Of a stretch of DNA of 64,000 nucleotides, positions 35,103-45,789 are shown piece after piece (positions within the stretch are counted from its first letter, which is position 1; the number at the start of each line of letters is the position of its first letter). The notes under the pieces are model-generated. The model was given only the letters and a program-made list of their open reading frames with translations, ran no database searches and was not told the DNA's origin. The translations under genes and the position numbers were made by a program. The stretch is from Hygrocybe punicea (lineage: Eukaryota; Basidiomycota; Agaricomycetes; Agaricales; Hygrophoraceae). Location: contig OY744468.1 in NCBI GenBank assembly GCA_963556145.1, positions 5,642,001 to 5,706,000 on the forward strand. The letters are read 5' to 3'.

Positions 35103-36688
35103 GTGTTTTAAAGTCCAGTTAGGTCCGGTTTTTTGCCTTTTTTAGACATTAACTGGGACCGGACCAGTTGCCTAACACTCCAAAAACTGAAAAAACCGGA
35201 CTGGACTGATGGAAACCGGTTGCCATCGGTTTTTTCTGGTCTATTAACTGGTTATAACTGGTTTCAACCTAAACTGGTTATTAACCAGTCCAGACTGGTT
35301 TTGCACCAGGTCTGGACTGGTCTTTACTACTCAAAACAGGAGGAATTTTAGAAATATTGAATTCTAGTTGTAAGTGTGACTTCTCGTCACAGAGTGACAC
35401 TACCTCAACTTCCAACCACAGAACGTCAAGTAGATCGTGAAACGTTCAAGGTAAGTCTTTCTTTTTGGTTGTACATTGTATAATTCACTAACATTTTACT
35501 TTTCTAATGTAGATATTCACCGCGATGGTGGTCAGCACACCACCAACGCGAGCCCACACTGGCACATCAACAAACCACCAGCAACAGCACCAGAAGCAAC
35601 GGCAACAGCACCAGTACCAATGTCACCAGCACCAGCACCAGGTTTTCAATGGGTTGGTGACAACAACAGGGCTACGTGCCCTCAGGTATGTTTCTTATGT
35701 ATTTAACATTGAACTGACTATATTTTCTTAGATGATATTGCACACCCATGCAAGAGAATGCGTCTAAACGTGTCCCAGACCGTGATCCCATGATGCCAGC
35801 ACCAACGCCCAGCCAATCAACACCAGCACCAACTCAAAGCCACCGCGCCACCACCAAGACGTCGCAAGTGCGAGCTGTGGCCAATGGCGTTGAAACGCGA
35901 GCCATGTATGCTAAGAACGGGGAGGTCGGCAGCAACGCCCAAGCCCATGGCAACGCAGATGACAAGGAAAACCATAGCGAGGACGACAACAGTGATGAGG
36001 ATGACGTGGACAGTGACGAAGATGGGAAGCAACATGGACGACAGCGATGAGGATGACAAGGACGGCCACAACGATGACGATGGCCACAGAACCATGACCT
36101 GAGGTCGACAATGACCAGGATGGAGGGGCAACAAGCCCCCACCACCATGATACCACCTCACGAACCACATCGGCCATGTCAATTGACATGGCGCTGCATT
36201 CGCGAGGTTGCAAGTGGGTGGTGGGATGTGGCAAGGATACTGTGTAGCACCTGCGGGTCGTATGGATCGTGGTGGATGCTACCCATCACGGGTACAGTAT
36301 TCATGGGTGTGGGTGCGGTATTGACAAACCCAACCCGTGGTCAACCCTAGCTGCGGTGAAGGATTGGGCAGGGTAGGGCAGGGCAAAGCACCCTCTATTA
36401 TACATAAATTGTCCAATAGTTTGATTATCTAAATACACAGGTCATCCCCCCCAGCCAAAAACCAGCGCTAGGGTAATTTTCCTATCTATGAGGTGAACCA
36501 GAAAGTCCGGTTGTAACCGGTTGCGGCTGGTTGCAACTCGGTTGCATAAGGGTGGGCCAAATCAGGCAACCGCAACTGGCAGCCTCCCACATCGGGTGCA
36601 ACTGCAACCGGTGGTCCGGTCTTTTTCGGTTCAGTCCGGTTGGGTCCTGGTTTTTTTTTGGTCCTATGGACTGGACCTTGAAACACTA
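35103..36688. mobile_element. 1.6-kb hAT-like element nested in the 10.5-kb hAT
   Basis: Ends TAGTGTTTTAAAGTCCAGTT and, inverted, TAGTGTTTCAAGGTCCAGTC. The duplication GGCTAGAT is perfect at 35095-35102 and 36689-36696. The termini are full of CCGGTT/AACCGG repeats. The interior has a C/A-rich block, an acidic GATGAGGATGAC block (35985-36080), copy d of the palindrome, and the ACCCG-rich end of a TAGGGT-type element finishing at 36351. No transposase. Confidence 0.92.
36155..36208. repeat. 55-bp palindromic element, copy d
   Basis: Arms ACCTCACGAA and TTCGCGAGGT. The core GCCATGTCAATTGACATGGC (36173-36192) is a perfect 20-bp palindrome, the longest core in the window. Confidence 0.8.
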
Positions 36689-36696
36689 GGCTAGAT

Positions 36697-37662
36697 TGTC
36701 AACAGCTTGAGATGATGACTTTGACACAGACCTCATGTCCTGGTTCCCTCCTCTCCAGGTCGGTCTTCTCCCTCACTCAGCCCAAGGCATATCTTCTCAA
36801 TGACGAGGTTTATTTTACACACACAGTATCCCCTCCTCTCCCTTGGTCCTATTTGGTCACAGTAGCCGATTTGGGTCATGTTCACACATCCACGTTGTAT
36901 TCCCCCCATATCCTCAGATGCCAAACCCAATTTTGTGGTACCCTGGATTGACGAATACCCCAAGCTGTTCATCTTGAGTATTTGAGTTGTATGTGCCTTC
37001 CATCTCCTCTCCGCTTACATTGTGTTTATTCACTTGATTTTTTTTTCACCCTAGTTTTGGACTGCATGCACAGTTTTTGGCCCGCTGTTGTGGAGTGAAA
37101 TCCATTGGTAACGATATTTAGAGTGGGTGGATCAGCATTTCGATTAGAGTCGCTAATTGTTATTCATTAATTTTTGCTAGGTTACCTTGTTTCGAAGACA
37201 CGGGTGAAAATGTCAGCGCATGACTACATATTTTATTAGCCTTGAAGTTTACACTGCATGTCATGTCCACTCCACTTTCTGCTGAAGATAGGGAAAACCT
37301 CATTAGAGCTGCTCTCGAAGGTGTATATGACCAAGCTTGTAACCGTGCCTTCTTTGAGTCAAGTTTCCTCATTGCATGACGGCGACAGTCCAGCAATGTC
37401 GAAGAGTTTACTTGTCTCACAGAATGGTACTGGTCACCAGTCTAATTGACACATCACCGGGGTTCCCAGGTACACTGTCTGTAAGATGGATACATGGGCA
37501 CACATGTGACAGATGAGTTCAATCACGAGTATCATGTTCAGTGTTCAACCTTTCGTGTACCTATCTTTTGTCCTCATCAACTTCTCCTTTTTGTATGTGA
37601 GTAACGTCTAATATTCTGTGCATTCGAGCTTCATCCAACTCAAGTGAAGTAGTACACCTTTC
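36697..37662. other. No confident gene; captured sequence upstream of the CK1 gene
   Basis: A plus-strand frame (36712-36951) reads from the split captured gene (TDLMSWFPPL) and then loses similarity to anything I know. The last few hundred bases may hold the promoter of the kinase gene at 37663. Confidence 0.4.
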
Positions 37663-38733
37663 ATGGAACTTGTTCGAATAGCTGGGAGATACAGGTTGCG
37701 CGAAAAAATCACATCTGGGACCGCCCGTATGTCTGGGCAACTGCACCCTCTTATATTAGACTCACATGCCTTGGTGGACAGATGACATATACCTTGCATG
37801 CAACATTTTGTCGGGGGAAGACCTCGTTGTTAAGCTCGAGCCACTGGATGGAAAGGATCATACCCTAGAACATGAGTTTCACATCTACAAGAAGCTTAGT
37901 GGAGGAATAGGAATCCCTCATGTCCATTGGTTTGGCACGGAAGGTGGCTTTGATGCGATGGTGGTTGATCGCCTCGGCCCATCCCTAAAGGATCTCTTTG
38001 TTCGATGCCATTTTCGGTTCACTGTGAAAACTGTTCTGCTGCTGGCTGACCAGTTGGTAAGTAAATTTGATTTCTGAGGCCATACCTGATCACCTAATGT
38101 CTTCCATGTCCAGCTCTGTCACCTACAATACATCCATTCTCGCAACTTCATTCACCAGGATCTCAAACCTAGCAACATTGTTATGGGTGTTGACAAGTAT
38201 GCAAAATTGGTGCACCTCATCGATTTCAGGCTATCGAAGGAGTTCAGGAATCCCAATACACACCTGCACATTCCGTTCAACAAGGATCTTGGTCTCATTG
38301 GAACCGCTAATTTCGCATCCATTAATAGTCACTTAGGCTTGCAGCTTGGAAGGCGGGATGATCTGGAGTCTCTCGCTTACATTCTCATATACTTTCTTTG
38401 GGGATTTTTGCCGTGGCAGGGCCTAGGTCAGGTATTCTCGAAAGCAAACGAGGAATTGCCACACATGACTTGTTCCAAGGGCTCCCAGTGGAGTTTCGCA
38501 CATTTCTGGAACACTGCCGCTCACTCGCTTTTGACGACAAACCCAATTATACTCGATTTCGCAACCTTTTCAATAATCTATTGTTACGGGAGGGATTCCA
38601 GGGCAATCTGGTATTTGATTGGGATGTTGCTGGTGGATCAATCACCCCACCATTGAGCAGGAAGGAGTTTCGGGATAGCAGCAAGATTTCTAAGAAACAC
38701 CATCATTCACCCCCCAAGCATCGTATAGGGTAA
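37663..38733 (+). pseudogene. Casein kinase 1-like gene carried by the hAT
   Basis: The ATG at 37663 begins MELVRIAGRYRLREKITSGT, the first strands of a CK1 kinase. A 59-bp intron (GTATGT to GACAG, about 37725-37783) leads to DIYLACNILSGEDLVVKLEP, with the ATP-binding Lys in VVKLE. Then come MVVDRLGPSLKDLF, an intron (GTAAGT near 38056 to CCAG near 38114), NFIHQDLKPSNIVMG and HLIDFRLSKEF. Next are GTANFASINSHLGLQLGRRD, typical CK1, and LESLAYILIYFLWGFLPWQG. After a one-base frame change near 38420-38440 the domain ends with CRSLAFDDKPNYTRFRNLF and LVFDWD, plus a basic tail. HRD is HQD and DFG is DFR (38222-38230); catalytic Asp and metal-binding Asp remain. Full-length apart from the frameshift. 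Confidence 0.85.
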
Positions 38734-39214
38734 GTACCACACAGCCATTCATTGGCATGGTGACCTAACAGATTGTGCACAGATTACGCTCTCAGACCCG
38801 CATTTCACCATCACTTGTTGTCACCAGGCGATGCATGCCTCCCTTACTTTGAATGGTCATCATTATTTTATTCGTTTAACCATACCTTTCTTTACCGTAA
38901 CCTGAGGCATTCCCCCTTGTATTCATGCTTCTTTGTACATCACGTCTCGCATGTCCGCCTCCTCCATGCTCCACGCATGGAACACACCGTCCAGCTCTCC
39001 CCTCATGCGCACAATTATGTTTTGTATGATGGTACATATGCACTTTTATTAATCACGCGCGTTTGTGTGATGAGGGTGTATCTCCTCATTCTCGTTCTTC
39101 TGTTCATGAGGTGGGAGCTGCTTGCTTATTAGAGCTAGCTTACCACTATATTTGTTATTTGATGAATGAAAAAAGTCGGGCTTGCTGTTGGCAACAGCAA
39201 GCTCGAGCAGGATC
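38734..39214. other. 3' flank of the CK1 gene; no separate gene
   Basis: A GTAAGT directly after the last kinase codons (38728) hints at a further 3' intron. The ORF at 38773-39132 is His/Leu-rich with no recognisable domain. An inverted CTTGCTGTTGGCAACAGCAAG (39181-39201) lies near the start of the right long end. Confidence 0.4.
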
Positions 39215-39868
39215 AAGACTCCACCTGAACTCCTCGTGAATGCTGTGCACACGTCAATTGACATGGATGTCTACATTAACGAGGTGGTGGTAGGCTTGGG
39301 GGAGCAGGGGAAGGGCCGGGCAGCAGGAAGAGGGGGATGGCCTCGCCGTCATTGTTGCCTGGCCTCACAATCACCCATCCTCAAAATCCTTGCCCTCATC
39401 GTCATCGTCTGCCGCTGGCCAGTTGGTCAGTGTCAGTGCTGATGTCATTGAGGCCAGGTCATGGCTGTGGTTTGGTGTGGTTGTAGTCACAAATAGATAG
39501 TTAGCAAAATTTAGTGAGGGTTTGGTGACTTATCTGGGCCGGTAGGTGGGCGCACCATCCTCCCGGCCTTTCTCCCCTCATCGTCTTCTTCATTGCTGTA
39601 GGTGGTGGTGGTGGCGAGGTAAGGGTGGTGGGCATGGTAGCAGTGGTGGTGGTGGCAGCGGCAGAAGTGATAGGAGGAGGAAGAGAACGAGAGGAGGAGA
39701 ATGCGCTTTGCGGGTGGAGCGGTCTGAGTCGACTTTCGGTCGAGGCTGAAGTCGTAACCATGACTATATTAGTCAACTTATTCCCAGGATCAGCTCGGTT
39801 ACTGTGGTTACAACACATGACCAGCTTCGGCTTGCCAGCCGACTTTTAGCCAAGTTGCAGCAACACTA
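39215..39868. repeat. Right long inverted end of the 10.5-kb hAT
   Basis: Reverse complement of 29321-30028 with scattered substitutions and small indels; the outermost 20 bp differ at only a few positions. It contains copy e of the palindrome. Confidence 0.9.
39231..39285. repeat. 55-bp palindromic element, copy e
   Basis: Arms TCCTCGTGAA and TTAACGAGGT with core GTCAATTGAC. The arms are decayed compared with copies a and d, but the size and core are kept. Confidence 0.65.
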
Positions 39869-40616
39869 GTTCTGAACCGAGGTTCGGACCTGAACTGAAC
39901 TGAACCAAACCTGAAATAGGGTTCAGGTTCAAGCTGAAGCCTGAACTGAACCTGAGGTTCAGTTCAAAGTTCAGGCAGGGGGGAAATTCTGTGAACCTGG
40001 TTCGAACCAGTTTGAACCTGAACCTAAACTTCAACAAATGTGATATAATTTTGCCTAATTTTTGGAAGAAACATGATCACTTTTCTCTTGTTGTAGCTAA
40101 CAACTTCCTGTTAAATCCTGCCACTCTCCTTCAGGGGGTTTGAGCTCTGGATTTGTCAGGATAAGTTGATATAAGTTGTATAATATCTGAGGATTATGCC
40201 AAGGTAAGCCTCAAGTACGTATGATGTATTATATTATCATTATTTTTAAGTACCACAGTTACAACATTGAAGCTGATAAGCTTAATTTCTTTAACATGTT
40301 AGCTTTAAGTGATACAAATGTACAGTAATACATAAAATTTGCTCTAAAGGAACCTTTGTTCATGCTATATAACCACGAGGCATAAAATAAAGGCATTTAT
40401 ACTGAATAAAAATGTAATCTAGCCCTATGATACACTTACAGGTTTGGTTCAGGGTTCAGATCAGGGTGAACCTGAACTGAACCTGTTTGAACCTGAACCT
40501 AAGGTTCAGTTCAAGGTTCAGCATATTGACTGAACTGAACCTTAGGTTCGGTTCAAGGTTCTGATTTCTTTGGCCTGAACCGGACCAAACCGAACCTGTC
40601 CATCACTAGATCTGAC

Positions 40617-42535
40617 ACCTTTGTGATATGATAGACAAAGGAAAAGTAGGTGTAGCGGAGTCCTCCTGACACATATTGGCCAATCCTCATTGAAAGATCT
40701 TCAATTTCTGTGTTTAGCAAAGATGGATGAACTATTTTGCAGATGTTGAATTTGAGCTTGTTGTTCATCACATCCGGACAATGAATGGCTAGTAGTCCAT
40801 TCTGCTCCATGAGATTGATTCAAAAGTCATCCTCTGCACAACAGGTCAAGAAATTGTAGAGTGATGGGTGAAGAAATCACACAGGACCATTGTTCCCTGC
40901 ATGAACTGTTGAGTCAGTCCTCAAGATAGACCACAAAGAGTCAATGATCACAGCTGACAATGACAGGTGAATGATGGGCCATTTTGAAGGGCCAAAGAAT
41001 CTTCTTCTAGTTTGTTCCCAAAGCCAAGCAGACTGTCCAACTTGACTGGTGTCAGAGGGATAATAGAGCTGACAACATAATGGAAATCTGCAGGAGGGCC
41101 ATCGTGACTTGGAAATGCGCTTTCAAGATCCCATCCAGGTAGGCTTTGTAAAACCTTTTCTGTTTCTACAATGGATCAGGAATTAAGTTGTTGGGTGAAG
41201 AAACAGGACAGGTACATCTAATCTCACCAGCAATCTGTATGTCATCTAGAATGGCACCAAAGTGATGGACAGTATTCACTGTCTGGATAGCAATTCTGTA
41301 GTCAAATTTTGACTTCAGCTTGTTGAAAGTTGAGATGAATTGGTCAATAGAATAGTCTGTGTCAGCCAAAATGTTATTGTGTATGACCCACTCTAAAGTA
41401 CTCCACATAAAACAAGCTGCTCTTGGCCCAAAGAAAACATAAATTCCATGTACTTCCAAGGCCCATTCCTCCATACTTCTGTATAAAGAGAGCACATTCA
41501 TAAATCTCCTTCACCATCTATGAGACTGTGCCTTGCAGGTTGCAGATTTTGGTAAGGGCATCAACTCCTTCAACTCCTTCAAGCATGTCCTGCACTGTCC
41601 ACAAAAGTGTCCTTATTTTATCATTGCGGTTTTGCTGACACACGAGAGCCTGTAAGATAGGACAAGCACATCAGTATCAGATCGGATGACAAACGGCTGA
41701 CCACACAAGCCTTATGAGCAATTGTCAGCACCTGCCATGCAATCTTTGCATACAGATGAACCTAGAGATAGAAGTAACATTTGGAAAAGAGCCAAAGGAG
41801 CTGTAGAGAGTTACCTGTGAAATGATGTCTCCAAATTGCACTACTTTCTCTATGTAGCCAAGAACAATGCTACACATGTTCGAAGGTGTTACTGTTGTGA
41901 TGTCATCCACAACTATTCTATGGTAACCTCTGAGCTGGGCAGTGGTTGCTTCTGCATGCTCAAGCTCTGCCAAAACTCCATCCACCAGTATGCTGGGAGG
42001 GGTAGATGGAATAACACTTTTTTGGGTTACAGATGACTGATCTTCTGATTTGTGGTTCAAAAAAATCATGACCAAGCTGGCTTTTTGGAAATTTATGCCA
42101 GTTTGATGGATTTTGTATTCATGAGCTATGGCAGTATGAAGTGTCATGTTCTTTTATCTCCATTCCACAGAGAAATATGGGGCGATGTACAGATAGTTTC
42201 ATTGTCACACAGGTTGATAGCAACCACTCCAGTGCCAAGTAGAACTTCTTTTGAGGCAGATTTAATGTGAAACAGTTTAATTGTTATGTCGGATGACTCT
42301 TTGAGTGAATTTGGAGACCAATTAGTTACTGTCCTGGGGTGTTGAAGTGAAAGTAGCTCACACATTGAAACCATTGCCCCATTCCAGACTATGTCCAACA
42401 ACCATCTCAGTGGTAATGACGTGGTTGTCTTGGTCAATTGTGATGTGTGCATAGCAATTTGGAATGTGAACAAATTGATAGTTACAGAGATCCAAGGCCC
42501 TGACTGAAGCTGAGGAAGTCAGTAATAGTCATATT
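40617..42535 (-). pseudogene. NWD NLR-like gene, C2-like N-terminus and linker (5' part)
   Basis: Minus strand from about 42535: a C2-like domain (HITIDQDNHVITTEMVVGHS, DITIKLFHIKSASKEVLLGT), then the helical region after C2 (VLGYIEKVVQFGDIISQ, an intron, then DMLEGVEGVDALTKICNLQ and MVKEIYECALFIQKY, about 41590-41470) and TDYSIDQFISTFNKLKSKFD. Next comes LPGWDLESAFPSHDG and the post-NACHT linker (SLWSILRTDSTVHAGN, LLAIHCPDVMNNKLKFNIC, GQYVSGGLRYTYFSFVYH), ending KVSDL at the transposon junction. No NACHT P-loop or Walker B is present between about 41170 and 41130, so the NTPase domain was deleted. Several stops and frameshifts. With 28262-29286 it forms one broken gene. Confidence 0.8.
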
Positions 42536-42760
42536 TCCTGCAAGATACAGATAGTGAATGACATGGGTTTAAAAACCTGCGCAGGTCAGGGGCGTGGGTA
42601 CTCAGGGTTGCAGGTATGGGTTTAATAATTTCAACCCGCAGAAACACCATACCCAGACAGGTTTGCTGGGTTAACTGTGGGTACTTGAGGCTAAGGCATG
42701 TCATACAGGTACATAGCTAGATAAAAAAAAAGACGCAATCCACTCAATCTCTACCCCACC
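42536..42760. other. 5' end region of the second hAT
   Basis: GGGTTTAAAAACCTGCGCAG, CAACCCGCAGAAACACCATACCC and similar CCC/GGG motifs resemble hAT subterminal repeats. No matching 3' end or target duplication was found. Confidence 0.4.
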
Positions 42761-45690
42761 ATGGCTCCAAGCACAAACAAACAGCCTGCAAAAGGCAAGT
42801 CCAATCCCAGGAAAACTATACCAGCAACAAAGAATACATCAAGCAAAGCCACTGCACAATTCAAAGCCAAGGCTTCTGCATCAAAAGCAACATTGGCTGC
42901 AGCATCAAGAGCAGCATTGGCTGCAGCATTCAGGGCAGCATCAGCAGTAGCTTCAAGAATGTCATCTTAAAAAGCCGCATCTTCAGTAGCTTCTCTGCCA
43001 CCTTCATCTCAATGTGCATCAGTTAGTGATGAAGAGGATGACACACCATCCCATGTTGGCAGCACCCTTGACACCTCACATGATGCAATTATGATTGAGA
43101 TCTCAGGTAAGAAAGATAGTGATATGATAGAGGCCAACATTGAGGATGTCGAAGAGGATGCTGAAGCAGAACTTGGTATGTGTGCTTGAGCTTGTGGGAA
43201 TTGGTGAGTACAACCTAAAAATGTATCAGAGTGACTTTCAAAAGAGTGGAGTGCTCCAATCTATGCCTTTTTTAAACCCATGCCAATCATTGAATATGTT
43301 GGCAGAACGTGTGCTGAAAAACATTGTCTGCAGCGGTCGTGAGGGGTCAGGAGATATCTTGATAAATGAGATTTCAATTTCACCAGTAACATGCAAAAGC
43401 ATGCAAAAAATTGTTGGGGTGAGGATGTCATCAAGGCAGCTGATAGTGCCAAGACAGTGGATGAAGTCTGAGCAATGACAGTCGAAGGGGCACTGAATGT
43501 GGCATCAATCACAGCCATGTTTGAGAGGAAGGGAAAGGGGAAAGTGATGTACTCACATCGTCAACACACAAAGGCTGAATCCTGGTGAGCACCTCCATTT
43601 GCATTCACTGTCAGATAATTGAAACAATTTGACAGAGTGGAGATTATTTGTTGGGTGTCTAAGTGTCAACAGCCCTTTGATATTGTGAACAATTGAGGTT
43701 TTAAAAAAACTGGAAGGCCTGAATGTTACATACCGTCAGCCAGGACTGTATCTCGTGAGGTTAAACAGGTCTTCATGAAGGCATGCCAGCGCATAGCAAA
43801 GATGCTGCAGGTGTGCCAATCAGTATCTTTGTATGGATGTGGGATCAATTTGCTAACCTGCAGGAGCATGATGGGGCATTGAGCTTCAGAAATGATGCAT
43901 GGACATCTCCTAACCACAAAGTGTTCATTGCCATAACAGCACATTTCGAAATTGATGGCATACCTGTCTACCTGCTGCTTGACCTTGTAGAGGTTGCCAA
44001 ATCCCACTGGGGAGTCAATTTTGCAGCAGTGTTTGCGCAAATCCTTGGTGACTTTGGTATTGGTGATAAGGTTAGTGGCAGAAGAGAATATATGTCGACG
44101 ACTCACCATTACCAATAGATCCCAAATCCTGAGCATAACCTGCAATAATGCATCACCCAACAATTGAATGATCATTGAGCTTGCAAAACTCTTGAGTCCC
44201 TTTGCTGGCAATGCCAACCGAACATGCTGCTTTGCGCATATCCTTAATCTAGTTGCTAGAAGCATACTACGTCAATTTGACATACCAAAATCAGAGGCAG
44301 ACAAGGTCTTAGATGCAGAATTAGCCACATTAGCTGCTAATCTAGATGATGACAGTGATGGCGACAACAAAAATGATGAGGACATTGAAGACGATAATTT
44401 GGATGGGTGGGTGGATAAGCATGAGAAGATGTTGGAGAGGGCCACATTGGATGCCAATGTGCATCCTGTGAAGTTGGTGCTTGTCAAGGTGAGTAGCTCA
44501 GATGTGAATTGGTACAAAAACTTACATTGCCTGGTTCATAGCTTCAGAAACTCTCAAACACAATCCAGAACTCCTCAACAATCATCCTTCCTGCATGGTT
44601 TGAGACACTTGTGAAGCTGGAGTTGGAAAGTCGAATGATGCTGCACGATGTTTCCACTTGATGGAACTTGACATATGACATGCTCATCTTTGCTGTTGAG
44701 TACCAGTCAGCCCTTGACAAGATCAGCAGGGATCAAGGGTTGAAGTTGCAGCAGTATGAGTTGAGTGCAGAGGATTGGGAAATTGTGGTTCAGTTGAGAG
44801 ATGTGTTGAAGGTGTGTGACAGAATCTTTGTGTCACAAATGTGGCAGCCTCAAGTTCCGGCATATGTTCAGGTCTTCAAAGATGCAACCCTCTTCTTCTC
44901 TCGTTCCACTCCCAGCCTTGCTACAGTCATTCCAGTGATGGACCACATTGACGCTAAGCTTGCAACCAACACATTTGACCCAAAATATCTGCCCTCAATT
45001 CAAGCCTCCCTCTCCATCAGCAAGAAGACACTCAACTGCTACTACAATCTAACGAATAACTCTGCGGTCTATAGGATTGCAATGGGTGTGTTTCCTACCC
45101 TCTTCTATCTACTAGCTAACATTTCTTCAAGTGCTGCATCCTCGCCACAAGCTATAGTACTTCAAGAATGCTGGATAGGAGCAGTCCTGGATCCAGGCCA
45201 CAAAGGAGATCGTTCATGATGAATTTGAGCGTTCTTATGCGTCTTCAGCTGATGACATGCTAGTGCCATCTGCTGGCAATACTCAGGTAAGTCACTCTTC
45301 AGTTTACACTGCAAGCTAACTGAGTTCTGTACCAGCTGGCATTGCACAATATATTCGACGACTTATCAGCCCTCACTGCACCTAAGCCTTCTGACCTCCA
45401 TGGAGAACTTGATACCTCAGCACAGACCTAGAGCATGTCACCAATGTCCCGATGTGGTGGGCAGAAAGAAAGGCTATGTATCCATGTCTCTCATGAATGG
45501 CAGTCAACTATCTCTCTATCCCAGGTGAGCCTGAGTCTGTGTTACGTTGTTGACAATGCTTATCTACTTTTTCAGCAACGTCTGTTGACATCAAGTGGGT
45601 ATTTAGCCAGGGTTGACTGTTACTCTCTCATGTCCACAACGAGCTTTCTGTTCAATCTATATGTGCTCTCATGTGTCCTGTAGCGTCCTG
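42761..45690 (+). pseudogene. Second hAT transposase, heavily decayed
   Basis: It starts MAPSTNKQPAKGKSNPRKTI with an Ala/Ser repeat (RAALAAAFRAASAVASR). A BED-type finger remnant lies at about 43300-43430 (MQKHAKNCWGEDVIKAADSA). The catalytic region contains NDAWTSPNHKVFIAITAHFE and LVEVAKSHWGVNFAAVFAQ (43890-44040), then ANRTCCFAHILNLVARSIL (44215-44270) and DVLK followed by IFKDATLFFSRSTPSLATVI (44870-44930). The dimerisation domain is at about 45578-45690 (ATSVDIKWVFSQG, LLLSHVHNELSVQS). Many stops and frameshifts, so an old copy. It belongs to a different hAT family from the transposase at 30581. Confidence 0.82.
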
Positions 45691-45789
45691 CAGCAGCTCT
45701 TGCACAGGGTCTGTTTGGTTTGGAAATATATATTATTTTCAAATGTCAATTGAATGATCTGATGCTATCAGGTGCAACCGGAACTCGCC

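Larger units (their letters stand above)
29321..39868 (+). mobile_element. 10.5-kb hAT transposon with kinase cargo
   Basis: It starts TAGTGTTGCCGCAACTCGGC and ends with the inverse TAGTGTTGCTGCAACTTGGC. The 8-bp duplication GTTCTGAA is perfect at 29313-29320 and 39869-39876. Long inverted ends (about 29321-30028 and 39215-39868) are collinear with moderate divergence. In order it carries a ~50-bp tandem array, a hAT transposase gene (30581-33394), unrecognised spliced fragments split by another hAT-like element (35103-36688), and a CK1-like kinase gene (37663-38733). At 10,548 bp it is far larger than a typical hAT (2.5-5 kb), explained by cargo and nesting. Transposase stops suggest this copy is no longer autonomous. 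Confidence 0.93.
29295..40608. mobile_element. TAGTGATGG hAT-like element, 758 bp plus nested hAT
   Basis: Ends TAGTGATGGATAGGTTTGGT and, inverted, TAGTGATGGACAGGTTCGGT. The target duplication GATCTGAC is perfect at 29287-29294 and 40609-40616. Subtracting the nested 10.5-kb hAT leaves 758 bp rich in GGTTCAG/CTGAACC repeats with no gene. It inserted in the NWD gene between the codons for KVSDL and LKEFV. A related element is at 49506-56654. Confidence 0.93.

Noticed and set aside
35834..36234. Ser/His-rich ORFs on the minus strand
   Set aside because: Shadows of an acidic GATGAC-type triplet repeat on the plus strand, with no start or splice evidence.
41100..41200. NACHT NTPase domain expected in the NWD gene
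   Set aside because: No P-loop (GxxGxGKS/T) or Walker B motif is readable on the minus strand between the helical region and the post-NACHT linker.
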